6,263 nucleotides of DNA from CAZFNQ01 sp964652125 (GTDB taxonomy: Bacteria; Patescibacteriota; Saccharimonadia; Saccharimonadales; JANWIN01): the NCBI GenBank assembly GCA_964652125.1, contig CAZZAE010000046.1, positions 1 through 6,263 of the forward strand. The letters run 5' to 3'. Each line of letters starts with the position of its first letter. Position 1 is the first letter of the stretch. This document shows positions 1 through 6,263 of the stretch, one piece after another. Under the pieces are notes generated by a model. That model saw only the letters and a list, made by a program, of their open reading frames with translations. It did no database searches and was not told the DNA's origin. A program made the translations under genes and the position numbers.

Positions 1-13
1 GTCGGTCGGTCGG
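1..13. repeat. GTCG tetranucleotide tandem repeat at window edge
   Basis: The window opens with GTCGGTCGGTCGG, which is three tandem GTCG units plus one base. On the coding strand it reads CCGACCGACCGAC and encodes the last visible helicase residues (SDRP). The array may continue to the left, so its true copy number is unknown. The unit is not a multiple of three, so a change in copy number would shift the helicase frame. Confidence 0.6.
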
Positions 14-2858
14 ATAAATATCGTTCCAATGCTACCTTGCCACGCTGGGCCAAGCGCTTGTAATCATTTAAACGAAGATGTTTTCGCTCCAGCATATCAA
101 TAAAATATGATTGCATATTAGAGGCAGACGGTAATTTGTCGGTTTCACGAAGCTTTTGATTAGCCCACTGCAGACTTTTATGAATGCTATCCCCGTAGGC
201 GGCAGCTGGTGTCAAGGCCTGCGGAAATCTAAGTAAATTATGAATCAGGAAAAATTCCGGTCCACCACTGACAATATCAATAAAATTATTTAAATGCGTA
301 ACGCTCAATTTATAATTAGCTAATATTGGCTCAAGTAGGGTTGGTTTGTCAGCAATTATTTGGCGACCACGATATGCCCAATCAGTGCTTAGTATTTCAA
401 CAGCACGAGCGTTGGCCGGCTTATCAATATAATTGGGCTGAAATGCGGTCAGCTCTGTTCTTGACGACTGCGCATTACCACCAATAAAGCTCAAACCCGG
501 GGATGGCTTATTATCTAGACTATGAGTGTAGCTTGTAATGATAAGATCATGCTTAGCTCGAGATAGAGCAACGTACAGCAGGCGCAATTTATCATTATCT
601 CCATCGCTGGCTGGAGCTATTGGTAAATTACGCGGCAAAGTCAGACGAAGTGAACGACTACGGGCTGTTGGCCCCCAAATTTCATCCTGGGCATTAATAG
701 CGTAAACGCTGCCAAACTCCAGCCCTTTAGATTTATATGCTGTCATAACCTGTACCGCGTTTGTCGATTGAGTGTGGGGATTTGTGTCAATGATTTTTAA
801 CTTAGCTTGTATATGTAATTGAGCAAAATTGATTAGATCGTTAATATATATGGAGCGATTCGGTTTCCATTGACGTAATCTTTGACGCAATGTAGACAAT
901 TGCCCCAACAAGGCTAAGTAGTTATCGGTAGAATTTTGGTATTGCTTCTGGCTAAAATAAAACTGGCGCATTGGAGAAATAAATTTAGCTCGCCTGGGAC
1001 GAGAGGGCTGTTCGTCGTATTCACTATCAATTCCCTCACTCACCTCACCCATCAACTGATCCAGTATATATTCTAGGGGTTCGGTAGTACTTCTTCGGGC
1101 AATTTGCACAAACCACACTGCTATCGATTGAAGCAATTTGTTTTTACTTTCTAATAGAGTTGGCAACCAATGATTGTGTTTGTTATAGCACTCCAGACTT
1201 AAGCTAACTAAATCTTTTGTGTCAATGCCCCAAAAGTCAAAACTCAAAACTTGGCCAAACAAAGTATCAACCTCATCTTGTCGGTTATTTTCTAAAGCTA
1301 CCACAAGTTGACCCATGCTAAGTAGCTGCACTATTAGCGGTGCCTCAAGTACATTTTCGCGCCGTTCGTAAGCTACCGATATATTCTGGGCACCAAGATA
1401 TGGCATCAATCTCTCAAGGTAGCGATGCCGAGGTGCAATCACTGCGATATCTTCAGGCTTAGTTCCCTTCTTTATAGCCTGACTAATTTGCTGGGCCAAC
1501 CAATCATATTGGGCCAATTCACTCGGGAAAACCATTTGATGCGCTTGGCTAGTTACATAGTGAGCTTTAGCTACTAATCTCTCGCGCGTACCGGGTAATA
1601 TTGTTTCCAACCTATTGCTTATTTGATTGGCGATTTCAAAACTAGCATTTAGAATTTCTGGTGAAGACCGATAGTTTTCGGAAAGATTAATAATGGTAGG
1701 ACGATTGTATTGTCTAACAAACGTAGCCATGTTAGAAGCTTCGGCACCTTGGAAGGCATATATTGCTTGGTCATCGTCGCCTACGGCCATAATATTAGGT
1801 CTACCTTCGTATAACTTGTTGTCTCCAAGAGCCTGAAGCATTCGAAGTTGGGCCTTGTTGGTGTCTTGAAATTCATCTACCATTATATAAAGATATCGCT
1901 CCTGAAGATTGGACCGTAGGTCTTGGTTTGCTTCCAATGACCCTACCGTCTCGATAATCATGTCGTCAAAATCATACAAACCCTGACGACTCAATTGTTG
2001 CTCTAGTTGTTCATAAACATTTGCGACAGCGTGCATTTTACGCATATTTCGTCCGGAATCTTTAAATACATGTTGGCCTCGAGCATTCTTTTCGCACCAT
2101 TTGTTACGCCACTTTGTTAGACTGGGAGCCCATCGGCTACTGCCAATTGTGTCGATCGCGTCTCTAAGTTCTGAAGCACACTCAACTCCATAATCTGCAA
2201 AGCCCCAGTATTGTTTTTGACTTGTACAGTCTTCAATCTTTTTCAGCAAACTTTGATATAAAGTTAAATTTTTTGACGATGTTGGAGATTCAAAGGTTTT
2301 GGCTAAGTCCGGAGCTAATTTCTTCATGAAAGCTTCATTAGCTTCAATAATGGCATGAAGCTGAGTAGGAGTTAAGGCGTTTTGTTTAAGCCATCCAATT
2401 ATAGAAAGAGTGTCTCTGAGCATGACGAATTCGTCGCCAATCTTAGGTGCTAGGGGGTTGCTATGGGGTAATGACTCGAAAATTTCACGTAGTAGTTCAT
2501 AACTACCAAGCTCATCAATTTGTTGCAAAAGCTGCCTACTAGTGAAAAAGTCTGGGAACTGATTAATAATTTCAACTCCAAAACTATGAAAAGTATGGAT
2601 ATTCACATGATAAGCAGCTTGACCAATAACTGACTCAAGTCGCTCACGCATATTGCGAGCAGCGTTGTCGGTAAAAGTAAGACACAAAATATTGCCTGGA
2701 TTAGTATCAGTTTGATTGATTATATTTGCTACTCTAAGGCTTAGTAACTGGGTCTTGCCAGTGCCAGGACCGGCTAAAACAAGCATTGGACCCTCTATAT
2801 TATTCACCGCCTGCTTTTGAGCTGGGTTTAACTTGTTATACTCACTCTTAAAAGACAT
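1..2858 (-). CDS. UvrD/PcrA-like SF1 helicase fused to a RecB/Cas4-type nuclease domain (3' end beyond window)
   Basis: The frame is open from ATG at 2858 to the left edge (952 whole codons). An in-frame TAA at 2862-2864 rules out a longer start. SF1A helicase motifs appear in order: Q-motif LNPAQKQAV at residues 10-18, Walker A GPGTGKT (30-36), Ia TFTDNAARNM (61-70), Walker B VDEFQDTN (327-334), III GDDDQAIYAFQG (360-371), IV ENYRSS (394-399), V YKSKGLEF (708-715) and VI LLYVALSRAKH (760-770). Such enzymes use ATP to translocate 3'-5' on single-stranded DNA and unwind duplexes in repair or recombination. Residues 852-900 (VTHLNNFI, GGPEFF, LLRFP, YGDSIH) match the opening of a PD-(D/E)XK RecB-family nuclease, including its G-x-x-x-H element. 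The D and ExK residues would lie past position 1. Walker A to B is about 100 residues longer than in E. coli UvrD, closer to AdnA-like proteins. The Shine-Dalgarno is weak. Helicase is near certain; active nuclease is inferred. Confidence 0.93.
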   Translation of the reverse strand, partial: MSFKSEYNKLNPAQKQAVNNIEGPMLVLAGPGTGKTQLLSLRVANIINQTDTNPGNILCLTFTDNAARNMRERLESVIGQAAYHVNIHTFHSFGVEIINQFPDFFTSRQLLQQIDELGSYELLREIFESLPHSNPLAPKIGDEFVMLRDTLSIIGWLKQNALTPTQLHAIIEANEAFMKKLAPDLAKTFESPTSSKNLTLYQSLLKKIEDCTSQKQYWGFADYGVECASELRDAIDTIGSSRWAPSLTKWRNKWCEKNARGQHVFKDSGRNMRKMHAVANVYEQLEQQLSRQGLYDFDDMIIETVGSLEANQDLRSNLQERYLYIMVDEFQDTNKAQLRMLQALGDNKLYEGRPNIMAVGDDDQAIYAFQGAEASNMATFVRQYNRPTIINLSENYRSSPEILNASFEIANQISNRLETILPGTRERLVAKAHYVTSQAHQMVFPSELAQYDWLAQQISQAIKKGTKPEDIAVIAPRHRYLERLMPYLGAQNISVAYERRENVLEAPLIVQLLSMGQLVVALENNRQDEVDTLFGQVLSFDFWGIDTKDLVSLSLECYNKHNHWLPTLLESKNKLLQSIAVWFVQIARRSTTEPLEYILDQLMGEVSEGIDSEYDEQPSRPRRAKFISPMRQFYFSQKQYQNSTDNYLALLGQLSTLRQRLRQWKPNRSIYINDLINFAQLHIQAKLKIIDTNPHTQSTNAVQVMTAYKSKGLEFGSVYAINAQDEIWGPTARSRSLRLTLPRNLPIAPASDGDNDKLRLLYVALSRAKHDLIITSYTHSLDNKPSPGLSFIGGNAQSSRTELTAFQPNYIDKPANARAVEILSTDWAYRGRQIIADKPTLLEPILANYKLSVTHLNNFIDIVSGGPEFFLIHNLLRFPQALTPAAAYGDSIHKSLQWANQKLRETDKLPSASNMQSYFIDMLERKHLRLNDYKRLAQRGKVALERYLSDRP

Positions 2859-2931
2859 CTCTTATATTTTAGCAGTTATACACACATTACCCCCTTGCGC
2901 AGCCTGAGTATGACAGTTAAGCTTAAGCTAT
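2859..2931. promoter_or_regulatory. Divergent intergenic region holding both start signals
   Basis: These 73 bp separate two divergent start codons, so promoters for the helicase (minus) and the FAD oxidase (plus) should lie here or overlap the gene ends. No strong consensus pair is visible. On the minus strand TAAAAT (2866-2871) resembles a -10 box but has no good -35, and its transcript leader would be only a few bases. On the plus strand TTGCGC (2895-2900), 17 bp, TAAGCT (2918-2923) is a weak candidate. The 10-bp palindrome TTAAGCTTAA (2917-2926) sits just ahead of the plus-strand ATG. Neither gene has a convincing Shine-Dalgarno. The region's role follows from gene layout, not from recognised boxes. 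Confidence 0.35.
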
Positions 2932-4581
2932 ATGTCAGAACTAAAAACCCAAATTCAAGCGGTTATTAGTGGCGAGATTGACGAAAGCGACAATGCTAGA
3001 TCTCTATATAGTCACGATGCTAGCTTATTTGAGCTAAAGCCTCAAATGATAATCTCTCCCCGCAATAGTCACGATTTGGAGGCAATCGTAAAGTTTGTGT
3101 CATCCAATAAAAAAGCTAACCCGGGCCTATATATTACTCCTCGAAGTGCTGGAACGGATATGAGCGGTGCTGCTATTGGTGAATCTTTGACACTGGATTT
3201 CACAAAACACTTTAATAAGATTGAGGCAGTTAACGAGAATCGTGCTCACGTTCAACCGGGTGTTTATTATCGCAACTTTGAACCTGCAACACTCAAACAT
3301 AATGCCTTAATGCCAAGTTTCCCTGCCTCACGTGAGTTGTGCACAGTTGGCGGAATGGTTGCCAACAATTCTGGCGGTGAAATGTCGCTGCGCTATGGTA
3401 AGACGATTAATTTTGTCGAGGAACTTAAAATGGTGCTGAGTGATGGCAACGAGTACACCATCAAGCCCTTAAATAGGGCGGAGCTGGACAAAAAAATGGA
3501 TCAAAAAGACTTTGAGGGTCAAATTTATCGACAGGTATTCCATTTAGTTGACAGACACTATGACAAAATCAAAGCCGCTAAACCGCACGTTAGTAAAAAC
3601 TCTACCGGCTATAATCTGTGGGATGTTTGGGACCGAGAAAGCGGAGTATTCGATTTAACAAAAGTCATTATCGGCAGCCAAGGCACTCTTGGACTAATTA
3701 CTGACATTAAATTTCGACTGGTGCCCAAAGAACCCTACTCAGGCGTCCTGGTGTGCTTTATGAAAAATATGAATGGCCTGGGTGACATTATCAATACCGT
3801 TATGACCCAACACCCGACAAGCTTTGAATCGTTCGACAACTACACTCTGAATTTATCTATAAAATTTTTCCCCTACTTTAGAAAAAATCTAGGTTGGTGG
3901 GGGTTAATAAAATTAGCTTTCCAGCTTATACCCGATGCACTAATTTTATTCAGAGGAATTCCTAAGTTAATTTTACTTATTGAATTTACCGGAAGCAGCC
4001 AAAGCGAAGTTACGGGAAAGTTAGATGCTATGAAGGCACTACTTAAAAGCTTTAAACTACAAGCCATGGAAGAAGATGAAACTGCAGCAAAAGCATGGAA
4101 GTTTCGGATAATGCGCCGAGAGAGCTTTAATTTACTTCGAAAGAAGGTCAAAGATAAGCACACTGCTCCCTACATTGACGATTTGGTGGTTCCACCTAAG
4201 TTTTTGCCACAGTTTTTACCACAGCTAAGACGGATAATTAATAAATATAAACTTATGGCCACAGTTGCTGGCCACATGGGTGATGGTAATTTTCACATAA
4301 TCCCACTCATGAAAATTGAACAACCTAAAGAGCGAGCCAAATTAGAACCTAGTATGCGGGAAGTAAATGAATTAGTACTAAAATACCATGGTTCCCTTTC
4401 CGGTGAACATAATGATGGATTAATAAGAGGTCCTTGGCTTGGTCGTATGTATGGTCACGAGGTACTAGATTATTTCAAGGAACTAAAAGACATCTTTGAT
4501 CCCGATAACATCTTTAATCCACACGTAAAAGCGACATCCAATTGGGACTTTTCTATGTCTCATATCCGTGAGCATTTTTAA
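2932..4581 (+). CDS. FAD-linked oxidase, GlcD / D-lactate / D-2-hydroxyglutarate dehydrogenase type
   Basis: This 549-residue protein has the two domains of the PCMH/VAO flavoprotein family that oxidises D-2-hydroxy acids. The N-terminal FAD-binding half shows TPRSAGTDMSG (69-79), the pyrophosphate-contact loop written PRGGGTGLSG in many relatives, then VGGMVANNSGG (139-149) and VIIGSQGTLGLIT (246-258). The C-terminal half carries AGHMGDGNFH (446-455), SGEHNDG (490-496) and IFDPDNIFNP (521-530). By family knowledge H448, H455 and E492 are the likely catalytic metal ligands. Residues 311-350 are unusually hydrophobic and could touch the membrane. There is no C-terminal cysteine-rich Fe-S domain of the YdiJ kind, so the electron acceptor must be another molecule. 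The start is the first possible one: TGA at 2911-2913 is in frame and no start codon lies between. No clear Shine-Dalgarno is visible. The family call is firm; the substrate is unknown. Confidence 0.93.
   Translation: MSELKTQIQAVISGEIDESDNARSLYSHDASLFELKPQMIISPRNSHDLEAIVKFVSSNKKANPGLYITPRSAGTDMSGAAIGESLTLDFTKHFNKIEAVNENRAHVQPGVYYRNFEPATLKHNALMPSFPASRELCTVGGMVANNSGGEMSLRYGKTINFVEELKMVLSDGNEYTIKPLNRAELDKKMDQKDFEGQIYRQVFHLVDRHYDKIKAAKPHVSKNSTGYNLWDVWDRESGVFDLTKVIIGSQGTLGLITDIKFRLVPKEPYSGVLVCFMKNMNGLGDIINTVMTQHPTSFESFDNYTLNLSIKFFPYFRKNLGWWGLIKLAFQLIPDALILFRGIPKLILLIEFTGSSQSEVTGKLDAMKALLKSFKLQAMEEDETAAKAWKFRIMRRESFNLLRKKVKDKHTAPYIDDLVVPPKFLPQFLPQLRRIINKYKLMATVAGHMGDGNFHIIPLMKIEQPKERAKLEPSMREVNELVLKYHGSLSGEHNDGLIRGPWLGRMYGHEVLDYFKELKDIFDPDNIFNPHVKATSNWDFSMSHIREHF
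4201..4224 (+). repeat. 12-bp tandem duplication inside the FAD oxidase gene
   Basis: TTTTTGCCACAG (4201-4212) is followed at once by TTTTTACCACAG (4213-4224), identical but for one base. In frame it encodes FLPQFLPQ at residues 424-431, just after the family-typical DDLVVPP segment (416-422). The frame is kept and the gene is intact. It may be a small old duplication or simply a helix with repeated composition. Confidence 0.5.
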
Positions 4582-4629
4582 ACTTCTGAATTAGGATTCG
4601 AACTGATCAAATAGCTGAAGTTTATTTTT
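4579..4629 (+). terminator. Possible terminator: inverted repeat between convergent genes
   Basis: TAAACTTC (4579-4586) and GAAGTTTA (4617-4624) form a perfect 8-bp inverted repeat around a 30-base loop, followed on the plus strand by TTTTT (4625-4629). A small inner pairing of TTAG (4591-4594) with CTGA (4603-4606, one G-T) is possible. The layout suits termination of the FAD oxidase transcript. The stem is AT-rich and the loop long, so the hairpin is weak. On the minus strand the repeat is followed by As, not Ts, so it should not terminate the reductase transcript in the classic way. Each arm contains the TAA stop of one gene. Confidence 0.35.
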
Positions 4630-5626
4630 CTAGAAGACGGCCAAGATATTGGTGGAGTTCAGACACTACTCCAGCTCCATCCCCTGCCGCGCCAGCAACT
4701 CGCTTCACTGAATTGCTTCTAACATCGCCGGCTACAAAAAGTCCAGGAATACAAGTTTCGTGGGCAAGTGGTGGTCGGCCAAATTCATCAACAAAATTTT
4801 GTCGAATATTTTGAGGTATATCACTGCCAGCTTGAATAAAACCATAATCGTCTCTAACGACCCGATCAGGTACCCATTTAGTCTTGGGAATGGCACCGAT
4901 TAGTAAAAATAACCTATCAGCTTTGAGTTTTTCAATTTCACCTGCCCGGTTTACGCTTATGCTCTCTAAACGACCGTTACCATGAGCTTCTACTACTTCA
5001 GTTTCTGTGTGGACTGTAATGTTATCTGCTTCTTCAATCCTATTCGCCAAGTATTTACTCATTTTAGAGTCTAAGTCAGGCCCTCTAACTAATAGATTTA
5101 TCTTACAATCGTCAAATTGAGACAAGAAGACCGCTGCTTGTCCAGCGCTATTAGCGCCTCCAACTACAAAGATATTTTTATTAGAATACTGAGCACTTAT
5201 ATCTGGTGAACCATAACTTATTCCGCGCCGCAGATATCCGGCCATGTTACGACCTGGATGGCGTCGATATTGTACGCCGCAACAAATAAGAATAGTGCGA
5301 CCAATAATCGTTTCTACACCGTCATCTCTTATCTGCATACCTTCGTCAACAATATCAATCCCTTCAGCTTGAAGCGGCGCTTGAATATCGGCTCCAAATC
5401 TTATAGCCTGATCTACCATCGCAAAAGTCAGCTCTTTACCCCCAATACCATTTGTGAATCCAGCATAATTTTCAATCCAGGTAGCATTTGCTGCTTGTCC
5501 ACCTAATTGATAATTTCCGTCTATTACTAATGTCCTTAAACCTTCTGAGGCAGCACTAACTGCCGCAGACAAACCTGCAGGACCGGTCCCAACAATAACT
5601 AGATCATTTACCTCAGGTGACGCCAT
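4622..5626 (-). CDS. Thioredoxin-reductase-like NAD(P)/FAD oxidoreductase lacking the CxxC
   Basis: This 334-residue protein has the two-dinucleotide-fold layout of thioredoxin reductases. The FAD fold shows VGTGPAG (12-18), D36, GGQA (42-45) and IENYAGF (51-57). The NAD(P) fold begins VVGGANSAGQAAVF (154-167), and the C-terminal FAD motif is GLFVAGDVRSNSVKRVAGAAGDG (295-317). The redox disulphide (usually CATC, just before the NAD(P) motif) is absent: residues 138-144 read YGSPDIS. The segments GANSAGQAAVFLS, LLVRGPDL and DVRSNSVKRV are closest in my memory to the TrxR-like half of proteins fused to cyclic-nucleotide-binding or receiver domains, here without a fusion partner. It probably binds FAD and NAD(P)H and passes electrons to an unidentified acceptor. 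Calling it trxB would be unsafe. The start is backed by GGAG five bases upstream and an in-frame TAA further up. It converges on the FAD oxidase with a 40-bp gap. Confidence 0.92.
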   Translation of the reverse strand: MASPEVNDLVIVGTGPAGLSAAVSAASEGLRTLVIDGNYQLGGQAANATWIENYAGFTNGIGGKELTFAMVDQAIRFGADIQAPLQAEGIDIVDEGMQIRDDGVETIIGRTILICCGVQYRRHPGRNMAGYLRRGISYGSPDISAQYSNKNIFVVGGANSAGQAAVFLSQFDDCKINLLVRGPDLDSKMSKYLANRIEEADNITVHTETEVVEAHGNGRLESISVNRAGEIEKLKADRLFLLIGAIPKTKWVPDRVVRDDYGFIQAGSDIPQNIRQNFVDEFGRPPLAHETCIPGLFVAGDVRSNSVKRVAGAAGDGAGVVSELHQYLGRLLEK

Positions 5627-5631
5627 AATAA

Positions 5632-5635
5632 CTCC
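5632..5635 (-). promoter_or_regulatory. Shine-Dalgarno of the TrxR-like gene
   Basis: On the minus strand GGAG lies five bases before the ATG at 5626. It is the only strong Shine-Dalgarno visible at a start in this window, and it supports the chosen start for the reductase. Confidence 0.75.
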
Positions 5636-5661
5636 GTCATTATGATATTCGCTTTATAACT

Positions 5662-5695
5662 GTTGCAATTTTACATAAATATTTCAAAGTTGCAA
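5662..5695. repeat. Paired GTTGCAA direct repeats upstream of the TrxR-like gene
   Basis: GTTGCAA occurs at 5662-5668 and again at 5689-5695, 27 bp apart start to start. The core TTGCAA is its own reverse complement, so each copy is also a half-turn palindrome. One copy overlaps the proposed -35 box and the other touches the proposed -10. This could be a paired operator or just AT-rich coincidence. No known regulator motif is recognised. Confidence 0.3.
5668..5695 (-). promoter_or_regulatory. Candidate sigma-70-type promoter for the TrxR-like gene
   Basis: Reading the minus strand, TTGCAA (5690-5695, 4 of 6 to the -35 consensus) is followed after 16 bp by TAAAAT (5668-5673, 5 of 6 to the -10 consensus). 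Transcription would begin near 5661, giving a leader of about 35 bases that includes the GGAG. A second pairing, TTGCAA (5663-5668), 18 bp, CATAAT (5639-5644), also fits on sequence but would start transcription inside the Shine-Dalgarno, so it is less likely. The AT-rich context makes chance matches easy. Confidence 0.4.
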
Positions 5696-5759
5696 GTAGG
5701 GCATTTCTAATGATTTAAAATCAAAGAATAACTTAGTATTAACTTTATTGCTGCCTAAA

Positions 5760-6263
5760 CTATATGATTTGATGATGTAAAAGTGTTAACAGATGGGCAT
5801 AATGAGCACTGGTATACCAAATATCAAAACCCAGTAAAGCTAAAAATAACAAAGTCTCGACTTTCTTACCAGTTGTAATTCTTAAATCTTTAACTGGCGG
5901 TATGCCAAATTTGACAGGTATTGGTAATAACCATGGCACTCCCTCTTTTGTGAATGTATCCATAACAAGATGCGAGATCAAACCTATCATAAAAGACCAC
6001 CAGACAATTACAATATTTAAGTGCGGTAAGCTGGGATGCAAAAATTTTAATATTACTTCTGATAACAAACCAAAGCCGGCAACGCCTATTAACGAGTGAG
6101 AAATAAAACGATGACCACCAAGCATTTTGTCGATAACACGACCAAAATAACCACCTATAGGAATATTTCTCCAAAATGGTGCTGTTGGTTGGTCGATATC
6201 TGGTGCAATACCTCCAAGTTGATTGGCAAGTATGGCAATTAATGCCGTTCCCAGGGTAATCTG
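5760..6263 (-). CDS. YdjM/DUF457-like membrane protein, putative metal-dependent hydrolase (5' end beyond window)
   Basis: The frame is open from the right edge to TAG at 5760-5762: 167 visible residues. An internal ATG at 6125 would give 121 residues, but the 46 codons upstream encode family sequence (GGIAPDIDQP, visible residues 17-26), so the real start is outside the window. Family-typical features in order are PDID (21-24), GGHRFISHSL (49-58), SHLVMDTFTKEGVPWLLP (97-114) and RITTGKKVE (128-136). These match the conserved D, GHR-x-x-x-H, H-x-x-x-D and TG-x-x-x-E positions of the DUF457/YdjM family, thought to be membrane-embedded metal-dependent hydrolases without a settled substrate. Hydrophobic stretches at about 54-76, 82-104 and 135-152 fit membrane helices. 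In E. coli ydjM is LexA-regulated; the promoter is not visible here, so this cannot be tested. It lies 133 bp upstream of the TrxR-like gene on the same strand. Cotranscription is possible, though that gene seems to have its own promoter. Confidence 0.85.
   Translation of the reverse strand, partial: QITLGTALIAILANQLGGIAPDIDQPTAPFWRNIPIGGYFGRVIDKMLGGHRFISHSLIGVAGFGLLSEVILKFLHPSLPHLNIVIVWWSFMIGLISHLVMDTFTKEGVPWLLPIPVKFGIPPVKDLRITTGKKVETLLFLALLGFDIWYTSAHYAHLLTLLHHQII

Noticed and set aside
3873..4163. A 96-codon open frame on the minus strand.
   Set aside because: It lies wholly opposite the well-conserved FAD oxidase gene and its translation has no recognisable domain; it is a shadow.
4594..4603. 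GGATTCGAAC, whose reverse complement GTTCGAATCC looks like a tRNA T-loop or a tRNA-type attachment site.
   Set aside because: The flanking bases do not form a T-stem, there is no acceptor or anticodon arm, and the neighbouring sequence is the coding end of the TrxR-like gene. A ten-base match alone does not support a tRNA or att site.
5258..5506. An 82-codon open frame on the plus strand.
   Set aside because: It is antisense to the TrxR-like gene, whose conserved motifs cover the same bases.
4622..5626. Naming this gene trxB.
   Set aside because: The CxxC needed for thioredoxin reduction is missing, so the name would imply an activity the sequence argues against.
2932..5626. A two-gene redox operon of the FAD oxidase and the TrxR-like protein.
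   Set aside because: The genes converge and cannot share a transcript; any functional link is only by proximity.
5711..5723. TGATTTAAAATCA as a terminator after the DUF457-like gene.
   Set aside because: The arms are AT-only apart from one pair each, the loop would be too small, and no T-tract follows in the reading direction.
5890..6174. Overlapping open frames of 94 codons (minus) and 65 codons (plus) in the right-hand region.
   Set aside because: Both overlap the DUF457-like frame, which alone carries family motifs and runs to the window edge.

Overview
The window looks like an ordinary chromosomal stretch of a small-genome bacterium, AT-leaning (roughly 40% GC by eye) and tightly packed. 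My best guess is a Candidate Phyla Radiation lineage, perhaps Saccharibacteria. The clearest hint is the helicase: its C-terminal sequence, with a 'GGPEFF' turn ahead of a 'YGDSIH' motif, resembles helicase-nuclease fusions I recall from that group. This placement is from memory and moderate at best. None of the roughly 2,000 codons read contains an in-frame TGA, which argues against the UGA=Gly code of Gracilibacteria and Absconditabacteria. The three visible stops are TAA, TAA and TAG.

Layout, left to right. (1) Positions 1-2858, minus strand: a large UvrD/PcrA-type superfamily 1 helicase with the beginning of a RecB/Cas4-type nuclease domain; its 3' end runs off the left edge. (2) Positions 2859-2931: a 73-bp divergent intergenic region. 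(3) Positions 2932-4581, plus strand: a complete FAD-linked oxidase of the GlcD / D-lactate / D-2-hydroxyglutarate dehydrogenase type. (4) Positions 4582-4621: a 40-bp convergent gap, bridged by an 8-bp inverted repeat that contains both stop codons. (5) Positions 4622-5626, minus strand: a complete thioredoxin-reductase-like flavoprotein that lacks the redox CxxC. (6) Positions 5627-5759: a 133-bp gap with a good Shine-Dalgarno and a plausible promoter for gene 5. (7) Positions 5760-6263, minus strand: a YdjM/DUF457-like membrane protein whose N-terminus lies beyond the right edge. No stretch longer than 133 bp lacks a gene.

The genes do not form an obvious pathway. The two central flavoproteins converge, so they are not one operon. 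Both are oxidoreductases whose electron partner is not encoded here. The helicase-nuclease belongs to DNA repair or recombination. I found no CRISPR array, tRNA, rRNA, insertion sequence, phage gene or clear undescribed system. The points most worth a second look are the helicase's nuclease part lacking the usual cluster cysteine, the CxxC-less reductase, and the symmetric inverted repeat over two stop codons.
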